Part shown: in pieces, positions 54,149-63,919 of the stretch | How the letters are laid out: every line of letters starts with the position of its first letter | Position numbering within the stretch: the stretch's first letter is position 1 | NCBI GenBank assembly: GCA_963732335.1 | Contig: CAVSZO010000006.1 | Location: 62,001 to 126,000 of the forward strand | Length of the DNA: 64,000 nt | Direction of reading: 5' to 3' | Source of the DNA: Desertimonas sp963732335 | GTDB lineage: Bacteria > Actinomycetota > Acidimicrobiia > Acidimicrobiales > Ilumatobacteraceae | Made by a program: the position numbers and the translations under genes | The notes under the pieces: model-generated | Database searches by the model: none | What the model was told of the DNA's origin: nothing | What the model saw: only the letters and a program-made list of their open reading frames with translations

Positions 54149-56152
54149 ATGTACGAATGGGAGGACGAAGAGGGTCCAGCACGCGGTCGCGTGGCGATCA
54201 TCGGCGGCATCGTCCTGGCGGTCGCAGCACTCGGCTGGTTCGTCGTCCGTCCGGCCCTGACCGAGATGACGATGCGGCGAGCGACCAGCCCTTGGTGTTC
54301 GACCCTGCGGAGTCAACCGCTCCGCAGGACAGTGCCGCGGTGGCCTCGACGAGCGGAGTGGCCACGACGGCCGCGGCAATCGCCGAGGACGCGAGTACTG
54401 CGATCGCCACGACGGAACCAGCCGTGACGGTGGCGACGGCTACCGGGGCGGTCACTACCGATCTCACGGAGGCTGAAGGAGCGGTGACGAGCGGACCGGC
54501 GACCACGGCCACGGCAACCACCGCCATCGACACTGCCGACGTGGAAACGGGGGAAGTCGCCACCTCGGAGGTCACGACCCAACCGGCAACCACCGAGGTC
54601 GCCATCGCCGCCGTCGCCACCACCAGCGAACCGGACACAACCGAGATCGCCACAACTGAGGTGGCCACCACCGAGACCGCGACCACTGAACCAGCAACCA
54701 CCGAGGTCACCACCACTGAGGTTGCCACCGTCGACATCCTCACCACCGAGGCCGCAACCACCCAACCAGCAACCACCGAACCGGCCACCACCGAACCGAC
54801 CACGACCGAGATCGCCACCACCGAGCCCTCGACCACCGAACCGGCTTTCGGCGCCGAGGTCGCCACCACCGAACCGACCACCACCGAACCGACCACGACC
54901 GACGATCGCCACCACCGAGCCCTCGACCACCGAACCGGCTTTCGGCGCCGACGTCGCCACCACCGAGCCGACTCGACCACCGAACCGGCTTTCGGCGCCG
55001 ACGTCGCCACCACCGAACCGGCCACCACCGAAGCCGCCACCACGACCGAGATCGCCACCACCGAGCCCTCGACCACCGAACCGGCCCGCACCGACGTCGC
55101 CACCACCGAACCGGCCACCACCGAGGCCGCCAACCGACCGAGATCGCCACCACCGAGCCCTCGACCACCGAACCGGCTTTCGGCGCCGACGTCGCCACCA
55201 CCGAACCGGCCACCACCGAACCGCCACCACGACCGAGATCGCCACCACCGAGCCCTCGACCACCGAACCGGCTTTCGGCGCCGACGTCGCCATCACCGAA
55301 CCGGCCACCACCGAGGCCGCCACCACAGACGTCGCCACCACCGACGTGGCCCGCACGACGGAGCCCGCCACCACAGACGTCGCTCTCACCGAGGTGGCTC
55401 CTGCTCTAGCCGCCACCACCGAACCCGCAACCACCGAACCGGCCACGTCGGAACTGGCCGACACCACTAGCACCACCAGCTCCACCACCAGCTCCACCAC
55501 CAGCTCCACCGCCACCACGACCACTTCGGCTCCGACCACGACGGCGGCTGGCGGGACCTACGAGACGATGCCCGATGGAACGCCGGTGCCGATCGTGGCG
55601 ATCTTCGACGACGACCGGATCACGCTCGTCGGTGCCGTGCCGAGTCAGCAGGCCGCCGACCAACTCGTTGCACTCGCGGTGGCGAACAGCCAGTTCCCGG
55701 ACCTGCCCGTCGACAATCGACTGACGATCAACCCGAATGTTCCGGTTGGCGTCGGCGTGCGCGTCCTCGAGCTGAACTCGGTGCGGTTCGCCGAAGGATC
55801 GGCGGAGATCATCCCCGAGCACGCCCTGCAGTTCGACCGCGTCGCGGCGATCATGAACGCCTTCCCCAACCTCACCGTCGTCGTCGTCGGCCATGCCGAC
55901 CAGCGCGGCAGCGACGCCACGAACCTCGTGCTCGCACAGCGACGAGCCGACGCCGTGGTGGCCTATCTCACCAGCCTCGGCATCGAAGGCTCTCGGCTGT
56001 CGGCACGGTCCGTCGGCGAGGCTGACCTGCTCACCGTGGACGACGACGAGGCGTCGCTGGCCCTCAACCGGCGCACGGAGTTCATCATCTTCGGCCTGCT
56101 GGTCCCGCCGCCAGCGCCGGCCACTGCGGCACCGACGACGACCACCGGATAG
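54149..56152 (+). CDS. ArfA/OmpATb-like protein 2 with a very long Thr-Glu-Pro spacer (several frameshifts)
   Basis: About 665 residues when repaired. It is a paralogue of the previous gene, with MYEWEDEEGPARGR, one helix (IIGGIVLAVAALGWFVVRP), a spacer of about 400 residues of ATTEPATTEV-type units, and the same BON-like (ITLVGAVPSQQAADQLVALA) and OmpA parts (VVVVGHADQRGSDATNLVLA). Frameshifts lie near 54280, 54905, 54970 and at several points to about 55240. Within 54818-55300 a DNA unit beginning ACCGAGCCCTCGACCACCGA is repeated five or so times, which invites assembly error. A strong GAGGAGG precedes ATG 54149. Confidence 0.8.
54818..55300 (+). repeat. tandem DNA repeats in the spacer of ArfA-like protein 2
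   Basis: Copies of a unit of about 57 bases (ACCGAGCCCTCGACCACCGA, then ACCGGCTTTCGGCGCCGA, then GTCGCCACCACCGA) begin near 54818, 54916, 55059, 55152 and 55248. One partial copy follows the second. In frame it encodes TEPSTTEPAFGADVATTEP. Confidence 0.8.
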
Positions 56153-56191
56153 ACGTCCGATCAACGTCGACAGCCACTTACGCTCGGATCA

Positions 56192-56973
56192 GTGGTGACG
56201 AACCGATTCGAGCTGATCTGTGAGGTCGAGCCGGCAACTCGACCCGACCTCATACGGGTGCGCCACCAGATCGGCGTGCTCGGCCCGATCGCCTCGGCAT
56301 TTCTCGTGCCGGACAACCACATCGGTCGGGCAACCGTGTCGAGCATCGCCGTCGCCAACGAGGTCGCCCGGATGGGTGGCCGGGCGATCGCCTGCCTGAA
56401 CGCCCGGGACCGCAACGTCCTCGGGTTCCGGCGCGACCTGCTCACCGCCGCCGCCTACGGCGTCGACGAACTGCTCTTCGTCTACGGCGACCGGCCCGAG
56501 TCGGGCCGGCGTTCCGACGACCTCACCGTCCGGAAGATGATCAGCGCAGCGCGCCGGTTCGACGGCGAACACGCTCGGCTTCGGCGCCTTCCGGATCGGG
56601 GTCACTTCACGACTGGTTCCGCTGCCATCGTGGAAGAGCGATGCCGATTTCATCATGGCGCAGGTCGGCCACGACGTCCGGCAGTTCGTCGCCTGGCGCG
56701 AATCGATCGACGTTCGGTGCCCTGTCTACGCCGGCGTGATCGTCGTCACCAGTGCCCAGATGGCCCGCAAGCTGACGACCACGATCCCCCAGCTCGCCAT
56801 CCCGAGTGGCGTCGTCGAGTTGGTCGAGCGCGACCCCGACGCCGGAGTCGAGATCGCCTGCGATCTCGTCCAGTCGATCCGGGCGACGAACGTCTTCGAC
56901 GGCGTGCATCTCATCCCGCTCGGGCGCTATCGCGAGGTCGCCCATCGTCGTGGAACAGCTGCTCGCGGACTGA
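56192..56973 (+). CDS. methylenetetrahydrofolate reductase-like protein (two frameshifts)
   Basis: About 260 residues when repaired near 56570 and 56945. From GTG 56192 it reads TNRFELICEVEPATRPDLIR. ISSIAVANEV-like and AIACLNARDRNVLGFRRDLL carry the RDRN motif, and LLFVYGDRPESGRRSDDLTV follows the MetF GD loop. PVYAGVIVVTSAQMARKLTT and GVHLIPLGRYREV close the TIM barrel. It fits the shorter MetF-like proteins rather than the full housekeeping enzyme, so the folate reaction is likely but not certain. Its stop lies 19 bases before lysS. Confidence 0.75.
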
Positions 56974-56992
56974 CCGGATACCGTCGCGCAGC

Positions 56993-58540
56993 GTGGCCGA
57001 GGCCGACACCGAAGACACGACACCCGGCGACTCCGTGCCAGATCGGTCGGGCAGCGGCCTCGCCGCCGAGCGCGCTCGTCGCCAACGGCAGGTCGACGAT
57101 CTGCGTGCCGCCGGAAGGCAGCCGTACCCCTACCGGTTCGACCGCACCCACAGCGCCGCCGAGGTGCGCCAGCTCGGCGCCGACCTCGGTCCGGGCGAGG
57201 AGACCGACATTGCCGTCTCCATCGGCGCTCGCGTCATGCTCAAGCGCGACGCCGGCAAGCTCGTGTTCCTCACCGTCGCCGACCGTGGTGCCGACCTTCA
57301 ACTGTTCGTCTCCAAGGCCGTCGTCGGCGACGACGCGTTCGCCGGGGTCAAGGCGCTCGACCGCGGCGACTGGATCGGCGCACGCGGCACCGTGATGACG
57401 ACACGAGCGGGCGAGATCTCGGTCAAGGTCGAGAGCCTCGAGCTGCTGGCGAAGGCGATCCGTCCGCTGCCCGACAAGTGGCACGGCCTCGCCGATCCCG
57501 ACATCCGCTACCGCCAGCGCTACGCCGACCTCGTCGTCAACGCCGACGCCCGTCGCGTGTTCGAGATCCGTCACGCGGTGCTCACCAGCTTCCGCACGAC
57601 GCTCCACGCACGCGGGTTCATCGAAGTCGAAACGCCGATCTTCCACGTCGAGTCAGGCGGCGCCCACGCCCGACCCTTCGTCACCCACCACAACACGCTG
57701 GACATGCCGCTGTACCTGCGCGTCGCCACCGAGCTGCACCTCAAGCGTCTGATCGTTGGCGGTCTCGACCGAGTCTTCGAGATCGGGCGCACGTTCCGCA
57801 ACGAGGGGATGGATGCCACGCACAACCCCGAGTTCACGATGATGGAGTCGTACCAGGCGTTCGGTGACATCTCCGACGTCATCGAGTTGACCGAGGCATT
57901 GGTCGTCAATGCGGCTCGCGACGCGCTCGGCACGACCGTGATCGACATCGGCGGGGAGACCGTCGACCTCGCCGAACCGTGGCCACGCCGGCGCATGGCG
58001 GATGCGGTGTCCAACGCCGTGGCGGCGAGGGTGCACCCGTCGACACCAGTCGAGACGATGCGTTCCGTCGCCGATGCCCACGGCGTCCGCTGGGAACCGT
58101 CGTGGGGATCCGGCAAACTCATCGAGGAGCTGTTCGAGAAGCTGTGCGAGGACACCATTGTGCGGCCGACCTTCGTCACCGGTCATCCGGTCGAGGTGTC
58201 CCCGCTCGCCCGGGTCGATCCCCAAGATCCTGCCGTGTCAGATCGCTTCGAGCTGTTCATCAACGGCAGTGAGTACGCCAACGGCTACAGCGAGCTCAAC
58301 GATCCGGTCGAGCAACGGCAACGCTTCCAGGCCGAGCAGGTGGCAAAGGACGCTGGCGACCTCGAACGCGGAAGCGTCGACGAGGACTATCTGCGGGCGT
58401 TGGAGTACGGGATGCCGCCGACCGCCGGGCTCGGCGTCGGCATCGACCGCCTGGTGATGCTGCTGGCCGGCGTCCACAACATCAAGGACGTCATCCTTTT
58501 CCCCACGCTGCGACCGGAACCGCCGGAGGACTTGCGTTGA
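56993..58540 (+). CDS. lysS: lysyl-tRNA synthetase, class II
   Basis: 515 residues, intact, from GTG 56993 (VAEADTEDTTPGDSVPDRSG). The OB-fold anticodon domain (VMLKRDAGKLVFLTVADRGA) precedes the class II core. Motif 2 is EIGRTFRNEGMDATHNPEFT and motif 3 GLGVGIDRLVMLLAGVHNIK. PDIRYRQRYADLVVN and FIEVETPIFHVESGGAHARP are typical of LysS. It charges tRNA-Lys. It overlaps dapD by 4 bases. Confidence 0.96.
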   Translation: MAEADTEDTTPGDSVPDRSGSGLAAERARRQRQVDDLRAAGRQPYPYRFDRTHSAAEVRQLGADLGPGEETDIAVSIGARVMLKRDAGKLVFLTVADRGADLQLFVSKAVVGDDAFAGVKALDRGDWIGARGTVMTTRAGEISVKVESLELLAKAIRPLPDKWHGLADPDIRYRQRYADLVVNADARRVFEIRHAVLTSFRTTLHARGFIEVETPIFHVESGGAHARPFVTHHNTLDMPLYLRVATELHLKRLIVGGLDRVFEIGRTFRNEGMDATHNPEFTMMESYQAFGDISDVIELTEALVVNAARDALGTTVIDIGGETVDLAEPWPRRRMADAVSNAVAARVHPSTPVETMRSVADAHGVRWEPSWGSGKLIEELFEKLCEDTIVRPTFVTGHPVEVSPLARVDPQDPAVSDRFELFINGSEYANGYSELNDPVEQRQRFQAEQVAKDAGDLERGSVDEDYLRALEYGMPPTAGLGVGIDRLVMLLAGVHNIKDVILFPTLRPEPPEDLR

Positions 58541-59478
58541 GCGAGACGCGGGTTGCGTGGGGTGCCGGCTTCGAGACGCAGGACCGCCGCGGGGACACGC
58601 TCGACGCTTGGTTCCGGTGGGTCGGCTGGGGAGAGTTCGGGGAGAGCGCCCCCGACGACGTCGACGTCCACCTCGCCGGTGGCGATCGGCGCGACGAGAC
58701 CCGGCGGGTGGTGGTCCGCCCGACCCGGTTGACCATCGACGTCGACGCCGCGCCGACCTCGACGGCCGACGTCTATCTGCGTCTGCACCTGCTGTCGCAC
58801 CGCTTGGCCACGCCCAACTCGATCAACCTCGATGGCGTGTTCGCCCTGCTCAACACCGTCGCCTGGACCGACCTCGGGCCGGTCGCCGTCGCCGACGTCG
58901 CCGACGTCGTGCTCGCCCGGCGAGCCGCTGGGGGGACGCTGACCGTCAAGGCGCTCGACAAGTTCCCGCCGATGCTCGACTACGTCGTCCCGAGCGGCGT
59001 GCGCATCGCCGACGGCAGCCGCGTCCGCCTCGGCGCCCACCTCGCCGAGGGGACGACGGTGATGCACGAGGGGTTCTGCAACTTCAACGCCGGCACGCTC
59101 GGCACCTCGATGGTCGAAGGACGGATCTCCCAAGGCGTCGTCGTCGGCGACGGCTCGGACATCGGCGGCGGGGCGTCGATCATGGGGACGTTGTCAGGCG
59201 GCGGGACCGACCGGATCACGATCGGCGAGCGCTGCCTCCTCGGCGCCAACTCCGGCATCGGCATCAGCCTCGGCGACGACTGCGTCGTCGAGGCCGGCCT
59301 CTACGTCACCGCCGGGACCTTGGTGAAGCTGCCCGACGGTCAGGTGGTCAAGGGCCGCGAGCTGTCAGGGATCTCGGGGATGACGTTCATCCGCCACAGC
59401 CAGACCGGCGCCGTCGAGATGCGGCCCGGCGAGGGCGGCTCGTGGCAGGGCCTCAACGAGGCCCTCCACCACAACTGA
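58537..59478 (+). CDS. dapD: 2,3,4,5-tetrahydropyridine-2,6-dicarboxylate N-succinyltransferase
   Basis: 313 residues, intact. It acts in the succinylase branch of lysine and diaminopimelate synthesis. The start is TTG at 58537, overlapping the lysS TGA. The N-terminal domain (YLRLHLLSHRLATPNSINLD) is followed by a left-handed beta-helix with VRLGAHLAEGTTVMHEGFCN, the FNAGTLGTSMVEGRISQGVV block and GANSGIGISLGDDCVVEAGL. The form is the actinobacterial DapD of about 310 residues. Pairing with lysS joins lysine supply and use. Confidence 0.93.
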   Translation: MSETRVAWGAGFETQDRRGDTLDAWFRWVGWGEFGESAPDDVDVHLAGGDRRDETRRVVVRPTRLTIDVDAAPTSTADVYLRLHLLSHRLATPNSINLDGVFALLNTVAWTDLGPVAVADVADVVLARRAAGGTLTVKALDKFPPMLDYVVPSGVRIADGSRVRLGAHLAEGTTVMHEGFCNFNAGTLGTSMVEGRISQGVVVGDGSDIGGGASIMGTLSGGGTDRITIGERCLLGANSGIGISLGDDCVVEAGLYVTAGTLVKLPDGQVVKGRELSGISGMTFIRHSQTGAVEMRPGEGGSWQGLNEALHHN

Positions 59479-59480
59479 CT

Positions 59481-59556
59481 GGAGTGTTACCTGTCAATGG
59501 AGTGTCAGGTGCTGGATTTCCCGGCACCTGACACTCCGATCACGAAACACTCCAAT
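59481..59556. repeat. hairpin repeat, family 2, copy B
   Basis: A perfect 14-base stem GGAGTGTCAGGTGC / GCACCTGACACTCC encloses a TTTCCCG core shared with the copy at 7480. GGAGTGTTACCTGTCA and a final ACACTCC flank it. It follows dapD and probably terminates it. Confidence 0.75.
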
Positions 59557-59580
59557 CATCCGGCCTCGTCCGTTCCGACA

Positions 59581-59634
59581 GCGGACACTTGTCCGCACAG
59601 TGGATTGACAACGAGGTCCTCGTCCTGGGATTGT
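59581..59634 (+). promoter_or_regulatory. candidate operator and promoter upstream of the ABC transporter
   Basis: A 16-base perfect palindrome GCGGACACTTGTCCGC (59581-59596) lies just before TTGACA (59605-59610); GATTGT (59629-59634) is a weak -10 at 18 bases. The rest of the region to 59758 shows no gene. Confidence 0.4.
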
Positions 59635-59758
59635 GTGCCGGGGACGCGGCGTCGGCGGGTCGAAACGGCCACACGGCGACGTCGCTTCGGGGCTTCCGCT
59701 CCCGGCGGCCGAGCCGGCTGGCCGCCGTCAACGGGCACAACAACGGGGGGTACACGAC

Positions 59759-61069
59759 ATGATCAGCGGTTACTTCGCCCGACGGGTGTCACGCAGGCGG
59801 CGAGCCTCACGGGGCTTGGGCATGGTCGCCGTGCTGGGCTTGATCGCCGCCGCACCCGCCACCCAAGCTTCGGCGACCACCGAGCCGCCAGCGGCACCCG
59901 ACGCCGAGGGCAAGGTCACCGACTTCCTCGGCTACGTGGGTGGGCCGGGTGGCGCCGCCTCGGGCGATCCGATCCGGATCGGCTACATCAACCAGGATGG
60001 CGGGTCGATCGTCGTCAGCTCCACGCACGACGATGGGGTCGACTTCGCCGCCCAGTTCATCAACGAGCAGGCCGGCGGCATCGGCGGTCGCCCGGTCGAG
60101 ATCGTCCAGTGCTTCATCGCCAACGCCGAAGAAGAGGGCCAGCAGTGCGGCCAGCAGTTCGCCAACGACGACTCGATCGTCGCCGTCATCAGCGGTCCGA
60201 CGGTGACCGGCACGCAGTCGTTCTACGCCGCCCTCGCCGAGTCGAAGCCGGTGGTGCATGGCGTGTCGGTGAACCCGGTCGACACCACCCAGCCGAACGT
60301 CGCCGTGCTCAACGGCGGTGCGGTCTACATCCTCGCCCCGTTCGCCACGTTCGCCCAGGACGTGCTCGGCGTCGAATCGGCGGCGCTGACCTACTCGGAG
60401 GAGACCCAGTCCGACGCAGCGGCCGGGCAGGCGTCGGCGTTCGAGACGCTCGGCATCCCGATCGAGGTCGCGCCGTACCCGCAGAACGCGCCCGACCTCA
60501 CCGTCCCGCTGCTCGCCGCCGGGGCGCAGGAAGCCGACATCGTGATGCCGGTGCTCGCCGCGCCCGAGTGCGTCAAGTGGGCCGAGGCCCAGCGGGCGCT
60601 CGGGATCCCCGACGAGAAGGTGCTCGCCAGCCCGGTGTGCCTGACCCCGGCCGTGATCGAGGGACTCGGTGACTTCCCCGAGTGGTACTACGCGATCACC
60701 ACGTCGCTCGGTTCCGACGCCAGCGACCCGGCGGTGGTGCCGTACCAGGCGTTCCTCACCGAGATCGGCCAGGAGCAGTACATCCCCGACCCATGGGTGC
60801 TGGTCGGCTTCGGCCAGGCGATGACGCTCGCCAAGTGGCTCAACGCGATCGGCCCCGACAACATCACCACCGAGGCGATCCTCGAGCAGATGGCTGCCTT
60901 CGAGGGCCCGCTGATCCTCGGCTCGCCGGTGGTCGACTGCGGCAAGTACCCCGAGGCCCCCGGAGTGTGCGGTGACCACACGCAGTTCTACCGGTACAGC
61001 GGGGGGACGTTCGAGCAGGTCAGCGACTTCCTGCCGCCGCCCGAGGGATGGGAGTCCCCTCTCGCGTAG
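59759..61069 (+). CDS. ABC transporter substrate-binding protein, branched-chain amino-acid (LivK-like) type
   Basis: 436 residues, intact, from ATG 59759. A signal peptide (RRRRASRGLGMVAVLGLIAA, cut near ASA-TTEP) exports it. The Leu/Ile/Val-binding-protein fold shows IRIGYINQDGGSIVVSSTHD, DFAAQFINEQAGGIGGRPVE, IVAVISGPTVTGTQSFYAAL and the late WVLVGFGQAMTLAKWLNAIG. No lipobox Cys is seen. Members bind branched-chain amino acids, amides, urea or aromatic acids; this one's ligand is unknown. The permease follows after 81 bases. Confidence 0.92.
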   Translation: MISGYFARRVSRRRRASRGLGMVAVLGLIAAAPATQASATTEPPAAPDAEGKVTDFLGYVGGPGGAASGDPIRIGYINQDGGSIVVSSTHDDGVDFAAQFINEQAGGIGGRPVEIVQCFIANAEEEGQQCGQQFANDDSIVAVISGPTVTGTQSFYAALAESKPVVHGVSVNPVDTTQPNVAVLNGGAVYILAPFATFAQDVLGVESAALTYSEETQSDAAAGQASAFETLGIPIEVAPYPQNAPDLTVPLLAAGAQEADIVMPVLAAPECVKWAEAQRALGIPDEKVLASPVCLTPAVIEGLGDFPEWYYAITTSLGSDASDPAVVPYQAFLTEIGQEQYIPDPWVLVGFGQAMTLAKWLNAIGPDNITTEAILEQMAAFEGPLILGSPVVDCGKYPEAPGVCGDHTQFYRYSGGTFEQVSDFLPPPEGWESPLA

Positions 61070-61150
61070 GTTGCGGTGACCCCTCCTGGGCACCGCCCAG
61101 ACCCGCGCCGCACGCGCCATGACACAACGCACCCGACGGTCGAGTAGCCG

Positions 61151-63160
61151 ATGAGCGACGCCGCGCTCTTCGTGCTGCTCGGCCTCGGGGGCGGGGCCGT
61201 GATCGCCGGCATCGCCATGGCGGTCGTCATCACGTACCGCGGCTCGGGGATCATCAACCTGTCCACCGGGGCGGTGTCGATGGTCGCCGCGTACGGATTC
61301 TGGGCGCTGCGGTCGGGTCACTTCGGCCCCGAGTTCGCCACCGTCCCGGCGCTCGCCATCACGATGGCGGCCGCCGTGCTGGTCGGCGTGCTCAGCGAAC
61401 TGCTCGTGTTCCGGCCGCTGCGCACGTCGTCGCCGCTCGCCAAGCTGGTCGCCTCCCTCGGCATCCTGCTGGTGCTGCAGGCCACGATGCTCCTGTGGTT
61501 CGGCGACGCGCCGCGGCAGATCCCGAGCGTGTTCCCCGTCAGGATCGTCGAGGTGCTCGGACAACTCGATCCCCGTCAACCGGTTCTGGATGGCCGGCGT
61601 CGTGGTGCTGATCACCCTGGCGCTCGGCGCCCTCTTCCGCTGGACCCGGTTCGGGCTGGCCACCCGGGCGGCGTCGGAGAACGAGGTGACGGCGATGCTG
61701 CGGGGCCTGTCGCCCAACCAACTCTCGATGGCCAACACGGTGCTCGCCTCGGCGATCGCCGGGGCGATGGGCATCATCGCCGCCCCCCTTTCCCAGGCCG
61801 ACTCGGTCACCCTCGTGCTGTTCATCGTGCCGGCCCTCGCCGCCGCCCTGTTCGCCGGGTTCCGCTCGCTGTGGATCGCCGCCGTCGCCGGGTTCGCCAT
61901 CGGCATCGGCCAGTCGCTGATGACGTGGGTGGCCACGCTGTCGTGGTTCCCGACGCGACAAGGGCAACCCGATGCCCGGCGTGCAGGCGCTGCTCACGTT
62001 CGTGGTGCTGGTGATCGCCCTGTCGGTGCGCGGCGGGCGCCTGCCGTCGCGTGGTGAGCTGGTCGAGAAGCGCCTGCCGTTCGCGCCGCGGCCGCGGCGC
62101 CTGGCGGTCCCGGCGCTGGCGCTGGCGGCGGTCGGCGCCGTGCTGCTGATCGTGCTGCCGTTCAGCTACCGCCAGGCGCTGATGGTGTCGATGGTCGGGA
62201 TGGTCGTGTGCCTCTCGCTGGTGGTGATCACCGGGTTCGTCGGCCAGGTGTCGCTGGCCCAGGTCACGCTGGCCGGGGTGGCCGGGTTCGCCGTGTCGCA
62301 CATGAGCCGCCAAGGCCGGCATCGGGTTCCCGTGGGGGCCGCTGGTCGGCTCGGCGGCGGCGGTGGTGATCGGCCTCGTCGTCGGCGTGTCGGCACTGCG
62401 CGTGCGCGGGGTGAGCCTGGCCGTGGTCACGCTGGCCGGTGTCGTGGCGATCGAGCAGTTCGGGTACGCCAACCGCAGGTGGGGCGCCGGCAGCACCGGC
62501 TCGCCGGTCGAGCAGCCCGAGCTGTTCGGCGTCCGGCTCGGTTCCAACGCCGGGTTCCGCGGGCTCGACGGCAAGGTGCCCAGCTCGGTGCTCGGCTTCG
62601 TGTTCCTGGCCGTCGTGGTGGCCCTGTGCCTGCTCGTGGCGAGTCTGCGCCGCAGCGTGCTCGGCCAGCAGATGCTGTCGGTGCGGGCCAACGAGCGGGC
62701 CGCCGCGGCCACGGGCATCAACGTCACCAACGTCAAGGTCGCGGCGTACGCGATCTCGTCGTTCATCGCCGGCACGGCGGGGTGGATGTACGCCTACAAC
62801 TTCGGCTCGGTCAGCGCCGCCCGGTTCGGCATCCTGATCGCCCTCGGGTTCGTCGCCTTCGCCTACATCGGCGGGATCACGATGGTGTCGGGCGCGGTGG
62901 TGGGCGGGCTCGTCGCCACCGAGGGGCTGATCCCGTACACGATCGAGGAGGCGCTCAACATCTCCGGCAACTGGACCCTCTTGGTCGGCGGCGTGATCCT
63001 GATCGTCACGCTGATCCAGAACCCCGAGGGCATCGCCGGCACCACCTACCGCAAGCGGACGGCCGCCAGGCGCGCCAAGGCCGCTGCAGCCGCGAGAGCC
63101 AAGGCCGGCGTTGGCGAGCGCGACCTGGAACGTCCACACACGGCGATGGTGCACCAGTGA
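61151..63160 (+). CDS. fused LivH-LivM-type ABC permease (three frameshifts)
   Basis: About 669 residues when repaired near 61565, 61960 and 62320. The LivH half has YRGSGIINLSTGAVSMVAAY and GLSPNQLSMANTVLASAIAG with the EAA-like contact to the ATPase. The LivM half starts near VQALLTFVVLVIALSVRGGR and has VVITGFVGQVSLAQVTLAGV, RVRGVSLAVVTLAGVVAIEQ and RANERAAAATGINVTNVKVA. No stop codon falls between the halves in the repaired frame, so it is one polypeptide, as in many actinobacteria. It overlaps LivG by 4 bases. Confidence 0.88.
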
Positions 63161-63919
63161 CGGTGCTCGTCGCCCGGGGGATCTCGGTGTCGTTCGGTGG
63201 CGTGCACGCCGTCGTCGACGTCGACCTCGAAGTCGGTCCCGGCGAACTGGTCGGGCTGATCGGCCCGAACGGGGCCGGGAAGACGACGTTCATCGACGCC
63301 ATCACCGGGTTCGTGCCGCACCTCGGCACGGTCGCCGTCGATGGCGCCGACGTCACCGGCCTGAGCGCCCACGCCCGCGCCCGGCGGGGGATGGCGCGCA
63401 CGTGGCAGGCGATCGAGCTGTTCGACGACCTCACCGTGCGCGAGAACCTCACGGTGTCGGCCGTACCACCCGTCGGCGTGGACGACGGTCAAGGAGGTGC
63501 TCACCCGCAAGGTCACCCACTCCGATTCGATCGACGATGCGCTCGAGCTGTTCAACCTGGGCGGATTCGCCGACGCCACGCCGAGCGAGTTGACCCAAGG
63601 CCAGCGCAAGCTGGTGGCTGTCGCCAGGGCGCTGGCGGCGCGCCCCAAGCTGCTCCTCCTCGACGAGCCGGCCGCGGGGCTCGACGCCCACGAGTCTGTG
63701 GTGTTCGGGCGTCAGCTGCGCCGGATCGTCGACGGTGGCACGCCGGCCCTGCTGGTCGACCACGACATGGGCCTCGTGCTCGGCATCTGCGACCGGATCG
63801 TCGTGATCGAGTTCGGCAGGGTGATCGCCACGGGAACGCCCGCGGAGGTGCGCGCCGACCCGAACGTGGTCGCCGCCTACCTTGGCTCGGCGGCCGGCGA
63901 GCTGGAGGGCGCCGGCTGA
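63157..63919 (+). CDS. livG: ABC transporter ATP-binding protein, LivG type (frameshifted near 63462)
   Basis: About 254 residues when repaired. GTG 63157 begins TVLVARGISVSFGGVHAVVD. Walker A is GLIGPNGAGKTTFIDAITGF. The long LivG Q-loop region reads RTWQAIELFDDLTVRENLTV. The signature is SELTQGQRKLVAVARALAAR (LTQGQ in place of LSGGQ) and Walker B LLLLDEPAAGLDAHES. It powers import with the LivF partner. Removing one base near 63462 restores YHPSAWTTVKEVLT. Confidence 0.93.

Noticed and set aside
53180..55520. Direct repeats resembling a CRISPR array
   Set aside because: The repeats are coding (Thr-Glu-Pro spacer), without unique spacers or cas genes.
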